From: Pterois miles
Lineage: Eukaryota > Chordata > Actinopteri > Perciformes > Scorpaenidae
Direction of reading: 5' to 3'
NCBI GenBank assembly: GCA_947000775.1
Contig: CAMQGK010000008.1
Span: forward strand, 5,110,501 to 5,174,500
DNA: 64,000 nucleotides
How positions within the stretch are numbered: the stretch's first letter is position 1; each line of letters starts with the position of its first letter. Under the pieces are notes generated by a model that worked only from the letters and a program-made list of their open reading frames with translations, was not told where the DNA came from and made no database searches. A program made the position numbers and the translations under genes. Positions 50,390 to 61,846 of the stretch are shown piece after piece.

Positions 50390-50960
50390 GGGGTTGGTTG
50401 TGGTGTTGCGCTCGGCGCGCTGATTTCATTCACTGCCATCGGCCTCGCCGCCCTCTGTCCCTGCTGCAATTTCACCGTCTTAACCCGGACTGACCTCCGA
50501 GGCGATACCACACAGCGAGCCGAGGGAAAACCGGGCCCTTTCTACTGCTTTCAAACACAGACACCCACACAGGCACATACAAACAGAGCATCTTGACCTG
50601 AGGCATTTTTTCTGTCATGAGACTGAGAGGTGTACTCTCTCTCTTTACACCCCACACACACACATCTATAGTGTGTGTCCTCCCCTTCTGGCTGCTTAAA
50701 TCTTTAATGGTGTATTCTACTCGCTGGTGAATGAAGGGTTTTTATGCAGAGCCCACAATAGCTCCAGTTCCATTCAGACTTGTCAGAGCCAGCTGCTGCG
50801 GTCCCTGCGGCCCGACTCCCCGTCGCTGCCCCGTTTCCAGGACTGGGGAGCTCCGAGCGGCAGCCGCGGGTTCTTTGATCAGGGACTTGGATCCCCGTTT
50901 ATGACAGTTCTGGGTTGTCTGGGACATCTCCGGAGTCCCATTGTTTATTTTTACAGGGTG
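50390..50960. other. CpG-richer non-repetitive patch in intron 3
   Basis: The stretch is noticeably richer in G, C and CpG than its flanks (for example GCGCTCGGCGCGCTGATT near 50409 and GCAGCCGCGGGTTC near 50859). No transposon signature is recognisable. Two open frames cross it (50291-50596 and 50727-51032, both +). The first has a hydrophobic stretch, but neither matches a family I know and neither has an obvious splice relationship to nwd2. It could be a regulatory element or an alternative promoter. Confidence 0.3.
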
Positions 50961-51228
50961 GTAGACCTAGATATACATGCGAGGACGGGGAACACGTCAG
51001 CAGAATTTAGGGTCTTGTTGTTTCTGCAGTAATACAGTAGGTTTCAAAGTGTGAGTTTGTGTGTCACTGAGCATTGTTCAGGCATTGCTCCTTTGGCTTG
51101 CTTTCTTTTAATACCTCTTATTTTCTTTCTCATTTCAAACTCCGATGCAGCTGCTCAGTTTCTACACACCCACCATTATCATCAGGTGCCCCCCTCAAAT
51201 GCTGCTGTCATCCCCCAGCTAACACACA

Positions 51229-51950
51229 CTAGAGCTGCTCGAAAGTCATAATTGTGATTTTTTTTTGGTCAATATTGAGATCTGGATTATTTACAACGAT
51301 TACTTATTGATTTTGGAAACATCATGCATTTAGAAAAAATATTGTAGCTTACATTTTAAAGTTAAATGTATGGATGTGGTGCACTTTCAAAGCACAGTTA
51401 AGGGATTTATCTCTGAGGAAATCCTAGTGAACAGTTTAATCATAAACACATTGGTTGTATAAATATGAATGGTGAACACAAATCACACCCAGAAAGCATG
51501 GGGAACGAGACGGGGTCCGGTGGGAGCTCCGTCCTTCCCTGCACTGATTGGTGAGGTCCAGGCGAGGGTTGCTGTAAAGCGCCACCTTAACCCCGAGATT
51601 TTAAAGGAGGAAATATACCCGACGAGGGCCAGTCAGCGCCAGGGAAAGTTCCCACAAGTGACATCATATCCGTTCTGTATCCGTCAACCAAAACAAACGC
51701 CGCCGTGAGCCGAAACAATAATGTACAAAACGCCGGAGGGTCTGCATGCATACGACCTGCACCCTCATATGTTAAATCCAATGTGGTAAACGCGACACAT
51801 ACAGGATGTATAATCCAAGTATGGAAACACTTTGGGTTTCACACATTGCCAGGAAAAGCAGAGCTAGACATCATGGCTAAAGCTGCATGCTAACTCTGGA
51901 GTCATGCCAACTGCCACTTGCATCTCTGTGGTCAAATCAGCCCATGTTAC
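51229..51950 (+). pseudogene. decayed hAT transposase fragment with BED-finger remnant
   Basis: After an hAT-like left end (TAGAGCTGCTCGAAAGTC at about 51229), the translation at 51819-51890 reads VWKHFGFHTLPGKAELDI then MAKAAC. This resembles the start of a BED zinc finger (V-W-x-x-F-G-F, then A-x-C). The next codons are TAA CTC TGG: a stop sits between the paired cysteines and the second Cys codon appears changed to Trp. In the same frame, Asn, Leu and His residues follow at roughly the expected spacing. The rest of a transposase was not found. Confidence 0.4.
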
Positions 51951-52070
51951 AACTGTAGAGCATCCATACACTGACTTTTATGTTCAATGCATTCAAACGA
52001 CCCCAATGGAGCTAACCACTGACTAGAGAGCTAGCGACGGACTTGACAAAGTTAGTGAAATATATACATG

Positions 52071-52486
52071 CAGAGGTCGACCGAATCGGTTAATTTTTTT
52101 TTTATAATGCCCAATGTCTGAGCATATGAAGCTGATTATCAAGCAGGTGCATAAATGCTGCTAAGTGCACTAAAACTTTATTTTTTTCCTCCAAAAGTTT
52201 ATTTGACAAAGTTTATTTTTATTTATTTATTTTCTTTTGGATTACCTGTTTCATGTATTGGATATTTAGATTGTACATTATTTTTATTTAAAATATATAA
52301 GTGCACACAAAATGTAGATTGGAGAGACAAACCAGCTGCTGTTAAGCTGTTAAATTTTATCAGATGGAGGGAAAAAAAAAAAACAAACATATCGGCTCCC
52401 CCTGCATCAAATATCAGCCATCGGCTATCCTGATTCTCCAATAAATCAGCATCAGCCATAAAAAAAAACATATCGGTCAACCTCTA
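52071..52486. mobile_element. element with AGAGGTCGACCGA terminal inverted repeats
   Basis: Left end CAGAGGTCGACCGAATCGG and right end ATATCGGTCAACCTCTA are inverted repeats with few mismatches. Subterminal GATTATCAAGC and GATTCTCCAATAAATC blocks are AT-rich. A convincing target duplication was not found. It is a 416-bp non-coding element, a terminus type common in fish genomes. It is followed by an AT-rich stretch ending TTGTCCCAGCCCCA near 52915 that may be another element end. Confidence 0.6.
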
Positions 52487-54164
52487 TATGATGTCATGTG
52501 TTTGACTACATCCAGTCTTCAAAATAAGGTGTCAACGAAAGGAACTGTATATACAAAATACATATGGAAATACGATTGATTAAATTATATTAACCAGAGG
52601 TATAAAACAGAATACCACTAATATGTGAGGGGAATGTCTTTATTCTTTGATTTTTGGGCTGCAGGATTAAAATGTAATGAATAATTCCTGACAATGACTG
52701 ATATATTTGACTTCTGGACATCTGAGTACATTCATGCTGAAAATCAAACATTTTTACTTTATCAATTTAGATATTTTCCAAAGCAAAAGTCCCTAGAAGT
52801 GGATGATTTTTCCTCTAGTGTTAAAAAAGTAAACAAAAAATCGTAATATCGAATCACATACACAAGTATCATGTTAGTATAGAATCAGGAGATGGGTATA
52901 TTGTCCCAGCCCCAATAACCTCTGGAAGTCAAAATCATAATTGAAATTCAGTTCCACATACACAGTCTTATATTGTACACACAGCCACACGGCAGTAAAA
53001 GGAGGCTTCAAAGTGAATCTGGGGGGGCTGCAGCCCACAGCAGCTATCACAGAGTCCAGTGTGGAAGGATCAGAGTGGGGGAAAGGGATGAACGGACGAA
53101 AAGATAAGAAAGAGGAAAAGCTGCATTGATTATCGATGTAAAGGAGGTGGGATGTGTGTTTCTACTGCAGAAAAAGAAACAGATGAAGACAGAAGGGGAG
53201 AACAGGGGAGGACGGGAGCTTGAAGTTGGAAGAACAGGTTCCCTAGAAACACTACACAGGAAACAGAGATTGACAAGCATAGTGTAGGTGTGTTTCTGGC
53301 TGCCACGGAGGATCTGTGCAACAGCTAGAAAGCCCTCGATGCTCCGTTTGGCACCACATCTCTCCTCATTCACCTCCACCGATCAGTCAGTGGCGGACTT
53401 AATCCTACTCTTAGGGATTTCAGTCTCACTATTTCAGATTTAAAAGTGAAATTACAACTATAAAAACAACAAAATTCTTTTAATGTAGAGGGCAAGCGTG
53501 GCCATCACGATGTAGAGTAGCCTTATATCACAAGGCAGAGTTGTTATAGCCATAAGTGGCTTTTTATTGGATATGTCAGTCTTCCTTTATGAGCAGGAAT
53601 CAGTTGCAGCGAGTGTTTTTCAAAGGGCATGGCTGAACACGAGACAGGTGGCAGTGCAGCATTGTTAAACACACACAGCGCGAGGGAAACACTCACACTC
53701 CACACCTGGGTGAGGGGGGCTTTTCTCTAACCTGTCAATGCAATAAAGCTGGTTTCCATGGCGATCGCAGGGGTTGGCATGGTGATGGTGTCATTGACCC
53801 GGAGATTAAGCATGACAATGAGCCATGACTGTTTTTTTCCTTCTTCTTTCCTTTCCGCTCTTCTGCTCTCCAACAGTCTCAAATTCCCTCGTGTAAAAAA
53901 AAAAAAAAACACTAAAACTTGATAAATGCCTCAAGGACGCGTATCGGCAAACAGCAAACAGCCGCTCGGCCAGTTCTTCTGCTTTTTTTTTTCTGTTTGC
54001 ATGGCCGTGAAGAAGGTTTACTGCATGTAAGAGGATAGCTGAGGATACGGGAGTGCACTTATTTTTCTCTCTGCTTCTCCTCCATTCAGTCAACATGATG
54101 TAACTGCTAACGTGATAGCCCAGACGCTCATCCTCAGTGGAAGTTGATATACAAAGCTGATGTT

Positions 54165-54390
54165 TAAAGGGGACATAACATGCTCATTTATTGGTTCATA
54201 CTTGTATCTGGACCGTCTTCTAGAACACGTTTACATGCTTTAATATGACTAAAAACACTTTATTTTTGTCATACTGTCTGTCTGAATATACCTGGATTCA
54301 CCCTCCGTCTGAAACGCTCTGTTTTAGCGCCTGTCTCTTTAAGAAGCCCAGTCTGCTCGCGAGAAAAATATGATGCTCATTTAAAGGAGG
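54165..54390 (+). mobile_element. TTAA-family element fragment (relative of 32417-32880)
   Basis: It starts TTAAAGGGGACATAACATGC and contains TTGGTTCATACTTGTATC, ACGTTTACATGCTTTAATATG and CGCCTGTCTCTTTAAGAAGCC. Its left end matches the complement of the right end of the intron 2 element. The right end is truncated or rearranged (ATGCTCATTTAAAGGAGG). Confidence 0.6.
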
Positions 54391-55114
54391 TTATTCTTCG
54401 TCAATAAATCCCATGAAAAGGACCGAAACCAACACTGTCAGCACATCTCTTCTACCTAATACTTGTCTAACTTCCCTACAGCCCTTTCAGTCCCACTCCT
54501 ATTCATTCCCCCCTGAAGATGTAAATCTTAAAGAGCGCAGAGTTTCATTTATATAAAAGGTCCATTAATTTCCTGAAGCTGGGCATTTTTTTGAAAACAT
54601 TTCACAAGCAGGTTAGATAGGGACTAGTTTCAGCAGTGGGTTAATACACATTTGGTCATCTTGTGAGTGTTTACAGCAACAAGATGGGGTAACAGTGTGG
54701 CTCATTGATTTTTAATTGTTTTTGGACAACAATATAGGTCTAATACGGTACAAAGGACAACAATGGTGACAACTATCATACTCTTCTCATGTAATTTGCT
54801 GACAATAAGAAAAGAAAAGAAAGATAAAAGAAAAGATAAGAAAAGATACATTGGCAGAGAAAATATGTCATTGTTTCATGAGGGTACAAAACTTTTAAGT
54901 GGATCGATTTCTTGTACACTATGTCATGAAACCAGAAATTTAGTCGTCAATAACAGTACCAGTGAAATTTCACAATTGTTGATGCCAAATCCATACCACG
55001 CTAAAAAAACGATAGTAAAACCACAAACATACACTTCTTTATTAAATAGGTCATAAATCCCTCTCTATAATCTATTTTATACTGCTGTGAAAACAACTGT
55101 ATTTATCCTCAACA

Positions 55115-55524
55115 AAAACTACATTTTACAAGATTACATTTGAACACATCTCGATAACCTTCGTTCAGTACTCATTGTTACTGAACGCCTGAATGCATCA
55201 TATTGTAAATCCGTGGCACTTCCCGTCCGCCTCATCGGCACCTTGTCGAGAGCTGGTTAACGTTAGCTGTTAGCAGCTGCAAAAGCTAATGTTGACTAGC
55301 TCTCGCACTGTCAATTTCAGCGCAGATTTGTTGTTCGCAGTGTCGCGTTACCAGGGAAACAACAGCTTGCTTCCCCAGGATGCACTGATAGGGAACGTAC
55401 TGCGTCCCAAACACATTTTCTACGGGACGATGTTACTCTCAAGCCCTAATGGTTGAAAAACATCACATTTTCCGAAATTTGGCATCAACTTGGTTGCAAA
55501 GTATCAGTTCTTGTGACATCTCTA
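55115..55524. mobile_element. copy of the 1776-2338 palindromic hAT-like element, inverted
   Basis: It shares, in reverse orientation, ACATTTGAAC, CAGTACTCATTGTTACTGAA, GCCTGAATGCATCA, GAGAGCTGGTTAACGTTAGC and AATTTGGCATCAACTTGG with 1776-2338. It ends in GTGACATCTCTA at 55524. The palindromic core is again present: GCTAATGTTGACTAGCTCTC mirrors the GAGCTGGTTAACGTTAGC arm. The left terminus is not clear. Confidence 0.6.
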
Positions 55525-57139
55525 ATACTAACTACAAAAACAGTACACTAAGACAATTAGAGCAGACCACATAGTATCAGTATGGCATTGGCTCACTGCT
55601 CCGTGACCGACGTGTCACTGAAAACGTATTATTTCTTTGATCAGATCATCTGTTTCTTTTTGGATCCGTTCCTCCCTCCGCAGTGCCAAAGCTTACGCAG
55701 CAAATATCCAAACAGTTGACTGCGTGTTTCATTGATTGATTGACCGCGTGAGTGTTTGATTTGTTGATTCATACTGTAGCTGTGTACAATATCTTACCGC
55801 CTCTCCCAACTGGCTCATCAGATAAAGTGCACTTAGCCGGAGCATAAAACCCCTTCCAGGGATGAAAAACCAAAGGAGGAGGGAGGAGGGAGGGGAGTGC
55901 GGCTAAAGCTGGGATTGCATTTGGCCGCTATCTGCTTTGCTACTGTCACTTTACCCTCCTGTGTTTCTTGCACCTGCGGCGGCTAAAGTGTAATAAGAAC
56001 TACCGCAACCCTTCGGTGCCCCTCAAAAACGAGACACGTATGGATATGGACACACACACAGATGAGCGAAGTTCTGGCTTGTCAGCTGCCATGTTGTAAT
56101 CCACTTCAGGTGGCCTCATTCCAGGCCTGCTCCCTGGCTAGGACAGGGCTGTTAAAAACCACCTGGCAAATATTTGGACATCTTTTACAGTCTGGCTTTG
56201 CTAAATTGGGCAGCAGACAGAAGTGACAGTAGATTACACGGAAGGGTGGAGTGACGTGGCTGTGTGTTAGCATTTGAACGCCTTATTTTGTCATTTTGAT
56301 AGGAAATACCAGTTGGTTTTCTCCTAATCTCCATCTCCACACACACATGCACACACTCTGCCACTCCATTCATCCGGCTACATCACCGAGACGCAACCTG
56401 ACAGAGACTTTGTCAGCAACTTGGAGAGTGACTGTTCTCTCTCTCCTCCTCTCGCTCTCTCAGCATTACTGTAGTTCAGCCTCCATCCTCAGCTAACACA
56501 TCACTGCAGCGCCGTGAGTCATAGAAGGCCATCTAAAGAGGGTGGATGAGGTGACCTGCAGTGCAGCCCCGCAGTTCGAGAATCTGTCCAGTCAAGGTCC
56601 TTAGGAAATCTAAGATGTGTCTAACCAGTGTTTCCTAAATTATTTTATAATACTGGTAGATTTAACTCAGCATCATCTCACGGCGCTATGCAACACATTA
56701 AATATAAGCCTCAAAAGCAAATATTTTACCATTTGCTATATTACTCCCCAAAACAGCAACCTTAAGTAAGCACCTTAGCATGTTTGGCTAACTAGCTTAC
56801 TACCGAAAGTAATAACTTAACCCAGCTTTTCACACATAAACTGTTTACATACTGTAGATCAGACCTGGGCATTATACGGCCCACGAGATCTCAGTCAAAC
56901 CACACAATTTTACCTACAAAGCTAAAAAAAACTAAAGAAAATAGCTTTTATTTTGAAATGCTTGTGTATTGTTAGCTTGCTTCTTCCTGTCACACTTGAC
57001 AGTAATGTGACAGTAATGTAAACTGACATAAGTGATGTTTGAAGAAAGTTTAACTTTAGTTTATTTAAAGGGGACAGTGCAATTTCATAAAACACATGAT
57101 TATACATGGTTTAAAAAAGCCAGAATTAGCCAGAAGGGT

Positions 57140-57430
57140 AGTAGCAGCGTTGGGGGGGGGTAATCAAGGTCTCGCCCACACACCAGCCCAAACCAATCGC
57201 GAGCCAAGCATAGCTGCAGCTTTTTAAGCGAGGGAAAAATTTATTAACGTGAACTTTGGCTTTTTGGTTTGGCTCATGTCCCATCCGCTAACATGGAGGG
57301 GGCGGGATTTATGACCTGTACTGCAACCAGCCACCAGGGGGTGATCAAGATGTTTTGGCTTCACTTTTGGGGAGCTGTCATGTCGTCCATCTTTATATCG
57401 GCTACCGTTTATGGTTTCATACTGCATTAA
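57140..57430. repeat. dispersed repeat (CAGCCACCAGGGGGTGATCA type)
   Basis: Pattern-recognised common fish repeat with ACTGCAACCAGCCACCAGGG, GGTGATCAAGATGTTTTGGC, TTCACTTTTGGGGAGCTGTC and CCATCTTTATATCGGCTACC. It resembles the GTGGACATAG family in layout (ACCAGC...GGGGG, GGCTTCACTTTT). Boundaries are uncertain. Confidence 0.4.
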
Positions 57431-59546
57431 TTTGTGGGATTACAGGTTACATTGAATAAAGGTCATTGTGTAGTTAGTCCTGATACTAAAACATCTGTAG
57501 GTTAACTTTAATGAACTCTTTTTTTATATCATTCAGGGAAGTTTACACTTAACACCAGCCGATGTTGCCCGAGATTATTATTTTTGCCATTGGTTACCCT
57601 AACCCAGTAGCATTCAAAGTGAAGTATACTGTTTCAAAATGCAAACGATAAAGCATAGATTTAACCTGTCTTAAGTATTATAGCTGAAAATGACTTTTCA
57701 GTGTTTTGGAGAGCAAACGGATGCAGTTAATGTCTTTTTTTTTCCCTGAGCTAAAGCATGCACCTGTCACTTGAAACAATTTGGTCTTGAATGTAGCTCA
57801 TGACCTTTCCTGTCAATCCCAGCTGAAGATAGAGAGCAGCCTGCCCTAATTATCTATTAAGCTCTATGTTTAGGCAGAAAGAAACCACAGAGAGCTACAC
57901 ACAAGAGGGAATCCCTTTCCTTTCTTCCTCCATTTGATATTTTCTGTGTTAAAGATATGCTTGGCTCATGTTCTGTTCTTAAATTAGCACTATCTTCTTA
58001 TGAGGCTTCTTGCTATAATGGATGTACTTGAATGTTCTTGTCGCAGGGGGGTTCATTTATCAGTATGTGGCACCATTTTCCTTTTTACCCTCTTGTTTTA
58101 TTGCAAATACTTTAATATTCAGAGGATTGTTTTATTTTTACTAGACTTTTTCACCCTTGTGCATACAGGTGCAAACATTTAATGAGTTGTTTGACTGGAT
58201 AACTGGGTCAGCTAAATGTTTATATAAGTCCAATGGTGGGTTTGGATCCAATACCCAACCTTGAAAATGACACCTCCTCCTCCAAAACAACTGATACGGT
58301 ACATGAAAATTAGCTTCCAAATCCAAAAATAAGCTGCAAAATGAACCTTTGCTATTAAATGTTTTGTGCAACATGGCCACAAAACTGTACGAATGGAAAT
58401 GAATGCACCACGGGGCATGTGTGGTTTTTTTTCCTGAGAGTAGGCCGTCCTACAGACCATGCCACATGCCATCATCTTGTTCGCTGCATCTGTTCCCACT
58501 GCGTCTGCCAAGGGAACGAGGAGTCCAGCATGGAATGGCTTTGAAGCGTCATTGCCGTGAGCGCTCCAACGTAGTTTTCCTGCTCATCGGAGCTCACAGT
58601 CATTTGGCTTGTCCCTCACTCGCTCTGCGTCTTCGCCCCGAGGCCTCGGCTGCATGAGAGTTACGACACATGGAGTAAAGATCAGCTGGTCATGGAGCGG
58701 AGGGTTTCCACTGATTTTATTTTTTTTTTTAGCTCTCATTGTCCTCGAATGTGACTGATAGAGCACATCAGGGATCAAGGCAGGAAACGGCCCTGATCAT
58801 TTCCGACGGTATTGAATCGACTGTCGCTCAGCGGCATGTGCGTAAATGCTGAAGGGGAGAATGGAGACTCATTGGAGCTTACAGTAGATATGACATGTGG
58901 AGTGGCAGATAACAGTGGGATGAAAAGGCCACAATTTAATTTGATGATGCCTAATTATGCAGCCAGTGTTGAGTGTTCGAGTCGCTGACTAAAAAGATCA
59001 GGGGGAGCGATTGTCGGTATTGGTTTTGGTGTAGAAGACTCATGATGATGTCAGTGGTTGTGACGATAACAAATCAAATTTCACAGTCTTAGAGTCTCAC
59101 AAATCTGCATTCCTCCCTTTAATTAATGCATTCATTTCCTTTCATTTAAAACATTCCCATCTGTTCTATATATAAAGCAAATCTGCTCATTTCCCTTAAT
59201 ACCACTTATTACTGAGCATTTTACATAACAGTGTGTCATTCAGACAAATCTGCTTTTTCTTACTGAAAACAACGAATTAAGAACCGGCATTGGTATTGAA
59301 CCAATTGACCCAGATTTGTAATCTAGTTTACGTATTAATTGATCACATATTTCCTCATTTGTATCATAATTTTGTTTTAAAGTTATCATTTTGGTATCCG
59401 TGCTGTAGCTCAGGATCATAGCAACACTCGTATTGAACAATACAGAGCCCTAATTATTGGGGGTTTGCTCAGTCGCCACTCTTAAATCATATTCTTACTC
59501 TTCAGATCTAAGCTGTGTTATGAGATGACTTTACCTCCTATGCTAT

Positions 59547-60073
59547 GTTCACACTACGAGTGACAAAGTGTGGCCAGCTACGTTGTCGCTGAGTTGCCAC
59601 TGAAATGTTGCTCAAGCGCTCGTTGATGTAGTTTAGGGGTAGGCAATATGGCCAAAATCTTCTATCCTGATACAGGTCATTTCACATCTCGAGAATGATA
59701 TGTATCATGACGTTTTCTGGTTATTTTGATAATAAATATATTTGAAATAACCACAGAACGTAAAGCGTCGTCCACATTACATATATATTGCAGTAATGCA
59801 ATTCGGTCGCTGTTTTGTTTTCGACACTGCAATAGAAACAATGTATAAAAATAAATCGTTTTGATGATATAAAATATATCGTCATATCATGTAATTATGT
59901 TGTTACATAGTTCTGGGCATTGTCTGAGACGAGGGGACCGGACATGGTGAAACAAAAACATGATCCATTGTAGCTTCACCGCATCACCAGAGTGCTGAAA
60001 TATGTTGAGGCCAGCATGACTTTAACTTGTAGCGTATCATAGTCGTCACGCAATGACAAGTGACGAGTGCAGT
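59547..60073 (+). repeat. dispersed repeat with inverted CACACTACGAG termini, interrupted copy
   Basis: It begins TTCACACTACGAGTGACAAA and shares TGTGGCCAGCTACGTTGTCGC, TGTTGCTCAAGCGCTCGTTG and GGTGAAACAAAAACATGATCC with 18075-18303. It is split at 59634-59888 by a second element. The right terminus (TAGTCGTCACGCAATGAC) is degenerate. Confidence 0.58.
59634..59888. mobile_element. nested hAT-like element with 8-bp target duplication
   Basis: It begins TAGGGGTAGGCAATATGGCC. Flanks ATGTAGTT (59626-59633) and ATGTAATT (59889-59896) match at 7 of 8. The uninterrupted relative at 18075-18303 reads straight through this point (ACGCAGTT then ATGTTGTT), so the insert boundaries are supported by a paralogous empty site. 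The right terminal repeat is missing about ten expected bases. Confidence 0.6.
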
Positions 60074-60086
60074 GAGCATCCTCCGG

Positions 60087-60535
60087 GTCTGAAAAGTAAA
60101 GGCAATGGGGAAGTGCCTTAAACTTGCATTCTTTCTAACAGCCAGCAGGGGGCGACATCTCTGGTTGCAAAAAAGAAGTCAGATTGTATAGAAGTTTATG
60201 AGAAAATGAGCCTACTTCTCACTTGATTTACTACTTCAGTAAACAATGTAAACATGAGTTTATGGTATCAATCACTAGTTTAAAGTTTTCTTCAATCCAG
60301 CGTGATGTTCATATAGTAAATTGTAGACTGTAACATGGTCACCTAAAAATGTTTTATTCAGCGTTCGGCTGTAAGTAGTTCCACCCTTTTGTGTCATCTC
60401 TGGTTGCACAAAATCTAAATAGCGACGGCCAAAAACCAAGATGACAACGACCAAAACGCTGGACTCAAGGCTTTAAAATTGTAGGCCGCATACCAATGGT
60501 TGAAGTCACGGTGACTGCATCCACTTCTATATACT
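60087..60535 (-). repeat. GTGGACATAG-family dispersed repeat, copy 5 (minus strand)
   Basis: Minus-strand copy: on the plus strand it opens GTCTGAAAAGTAAAGGCAAT, holds TTCTTTCTAACAGCCAGCAG, AGCCTACTTCTCACTTGAT, GGTCACCTAAAAATGTTTTA and AACCAAGATGACAACGACC, and ends TGCATCCACTTCTATATACT. It abuts a TA tract at 60535-60552. It is a fairly complete copy. Confidence 0.62.
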
Positions 60536-61177
60536 ATATATATATATATATACGGTTTATGGTCATGCGTCAGTTTGCTTCCATAAAAAATAACTTGTTG
60601 CCTGTTGCTTTGGCGTAGTGTCAACATACAGTAGCATTACTCATCCCTTAGCTTTAATACTTAAATTGATATTTTCTATCTTTTACATATCTTTATGTTG
60701 TGATATTTATGTGATAGTGTGTGACGTATGGCAGGCAGATGGCATTTTCTTCAAACAACAACCAGTCTTTTTCCTCGCACACGATTGTTGTTTTCCACGC
60801 TTACTGCAAACATGACTGTTTCTACGTGGGAAGAGGGATGCAACATTTCCTTCTTTAAGCTGAACACTATACATATGTAACTGTGGTGTACCACCAAGAT
60901 TGAGCTTTCGGTATGCACTATAGTGCACGCAGAGTGGGGATCGTGGCGGCAGTTATATCCCTGATGTCCCAACTGCACCACAGTTGCGCCCGTGGCTCTG
61001 AAACTGCCTTAAATAAGTCACACTGTGTGCATCATTGACTCTAGCATTCACCCTGCGCCACTGATCCAAAAAACACAGCCCTAAAACGGTCGGAAGGATC
61101 ATGATTATACGCATTTCCTGTCTCTCTTTCTCACCTCCCCTGCCCTCTATCTATCTTTCCTTCCTTCCTCCCTTCAG

Positions 61178-61381
61178 GGTCTGGTGGGAGAAAAGTACGG
61201 CAGCATCCGAGTGCCGGGGGAGGTGGAGTCAGCGGAGTTTGAGATGATCTTGGATGCAGCTGTGGAGGCGGGGCTGGACACACACATCTTGGAAGAGTGG
61301 TACTGCAGGGACGAAAACTCTGTGCCACCCGCATACTACCTCAAACCCAAAGCCCAAATGCTTAAGAACTACCAGAACTCT
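61178..61381 (+). CDS. nwd2: nwd2 coding exon 4 (residues 119-186)
   Basis: This 204-nt, phase 0/0 exon lies between CCCTTCAG and GTGAGT. It begins GLVGEKYGSIRVPGEVE, the end of the DUF4062-like fold; in related proteins the sequence is F-L-G-x-K-Y-G. It then continues with FEMILDAAVEAGLDTHILEE, the conserved WYCRDENSVPPAYYL block and a linker ending KNYQNS. The WYCRDEN and P-A-Y-Y-L block is characteristic of the NWD1/NWD2 group. Reading past the donor hits a stop at 61424-61426, so splicing at GTGAGT is required. Confidence is very high from length, frame and residue agreement. Confidence 0.94.
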
Positions 61382-61782
61382 GTGAGTCCAGCTAGCGTGC
61401 TACCACTACAGGGGTTTTTTTTTTAGCATGTTATTTTACCCACATGGAGGGCTTAACAGTGCTGATTATGGATTCTTGTCCTTGAGATCCGTGGTTCATG
61501 AATTAAATTATCCTTGAGGAACATATTTTATATGCACATAGAGAAAAGAAAAGCAGCTTTGTTCTGAGCTTGTGAGCAAAGTAGTTTGGTCTCAGGCAGC
61601 TCCTGAGCCCCTTTGAAGTCCTTTGCTTTACTGTTTGCCAAAAAGTTTTTTTATAAGTTAGTTTACATGCAAATGACCCCATAAAAGTCATTTAAAAACA
61701 TTTCTGTCAGCAAAGTTAATTTCATACAAAACTGTTTAGCTTCTGAGTTCCACCTTGTTAAAATATCTGGATGGGTTTAGAT

Positions 61783-61802
61783 AAAAAAAAAAAAAAAAAA
61801 AA
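61783..61802 (+). repeat. poly-A run (20 A)
   Basis: This homopolymer in intron 4 is 45 bases left of the hAT-like element. No associated retroposon body is visible. Confidence 0.85.
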
Positions 61803-61846
61803 CTGCATGACAATGTTGGCTTAAGTTTCACTTAAGTCATAAAAAT

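Larger units (their letters stand above)
44864..61177 (+). other. nwd2: nwd2 intron 3
   Basis: The intron runs from GTAAGT to CCCTTCAG with a strong CCTT-rich pyrimidine tract. Contents: two SINEs (45580-45907 + and 46570-46946 -), a poly-A run, an element related to 13915-14280 (46987-47487), a CpG-richer non-repeat patch (50390-50960), a decayed BED-finger fragment (51229-51950), an element with TAGAGGTTGACC-type ends (52071-52486), a TTAA-family fragment (54165-54390), a foldback-type copy (55115-55524), a dispersed repeat (57140-57430), a nested pair (59547-60073) and a GTGGACATAG copy (60087-60535). The stretch 49.54-50.03 kb may be another old repeat. I see nothing assignable in 47.5-49.5, 53-54.1, 55.6-57.1, 57.5-59.5 and 60.6-61.1 kb. 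Confidence 0.85.

Noticed and set aside
50291..50596. Candidate small membrane protein (hydrophobic GVALGALISFTAIGLAALC)
   Set aside because: One hydrophobic stretch, no homology recognised, no supporting splice sites or conservation evidence. Mentioned only within the CpG-rich patch.
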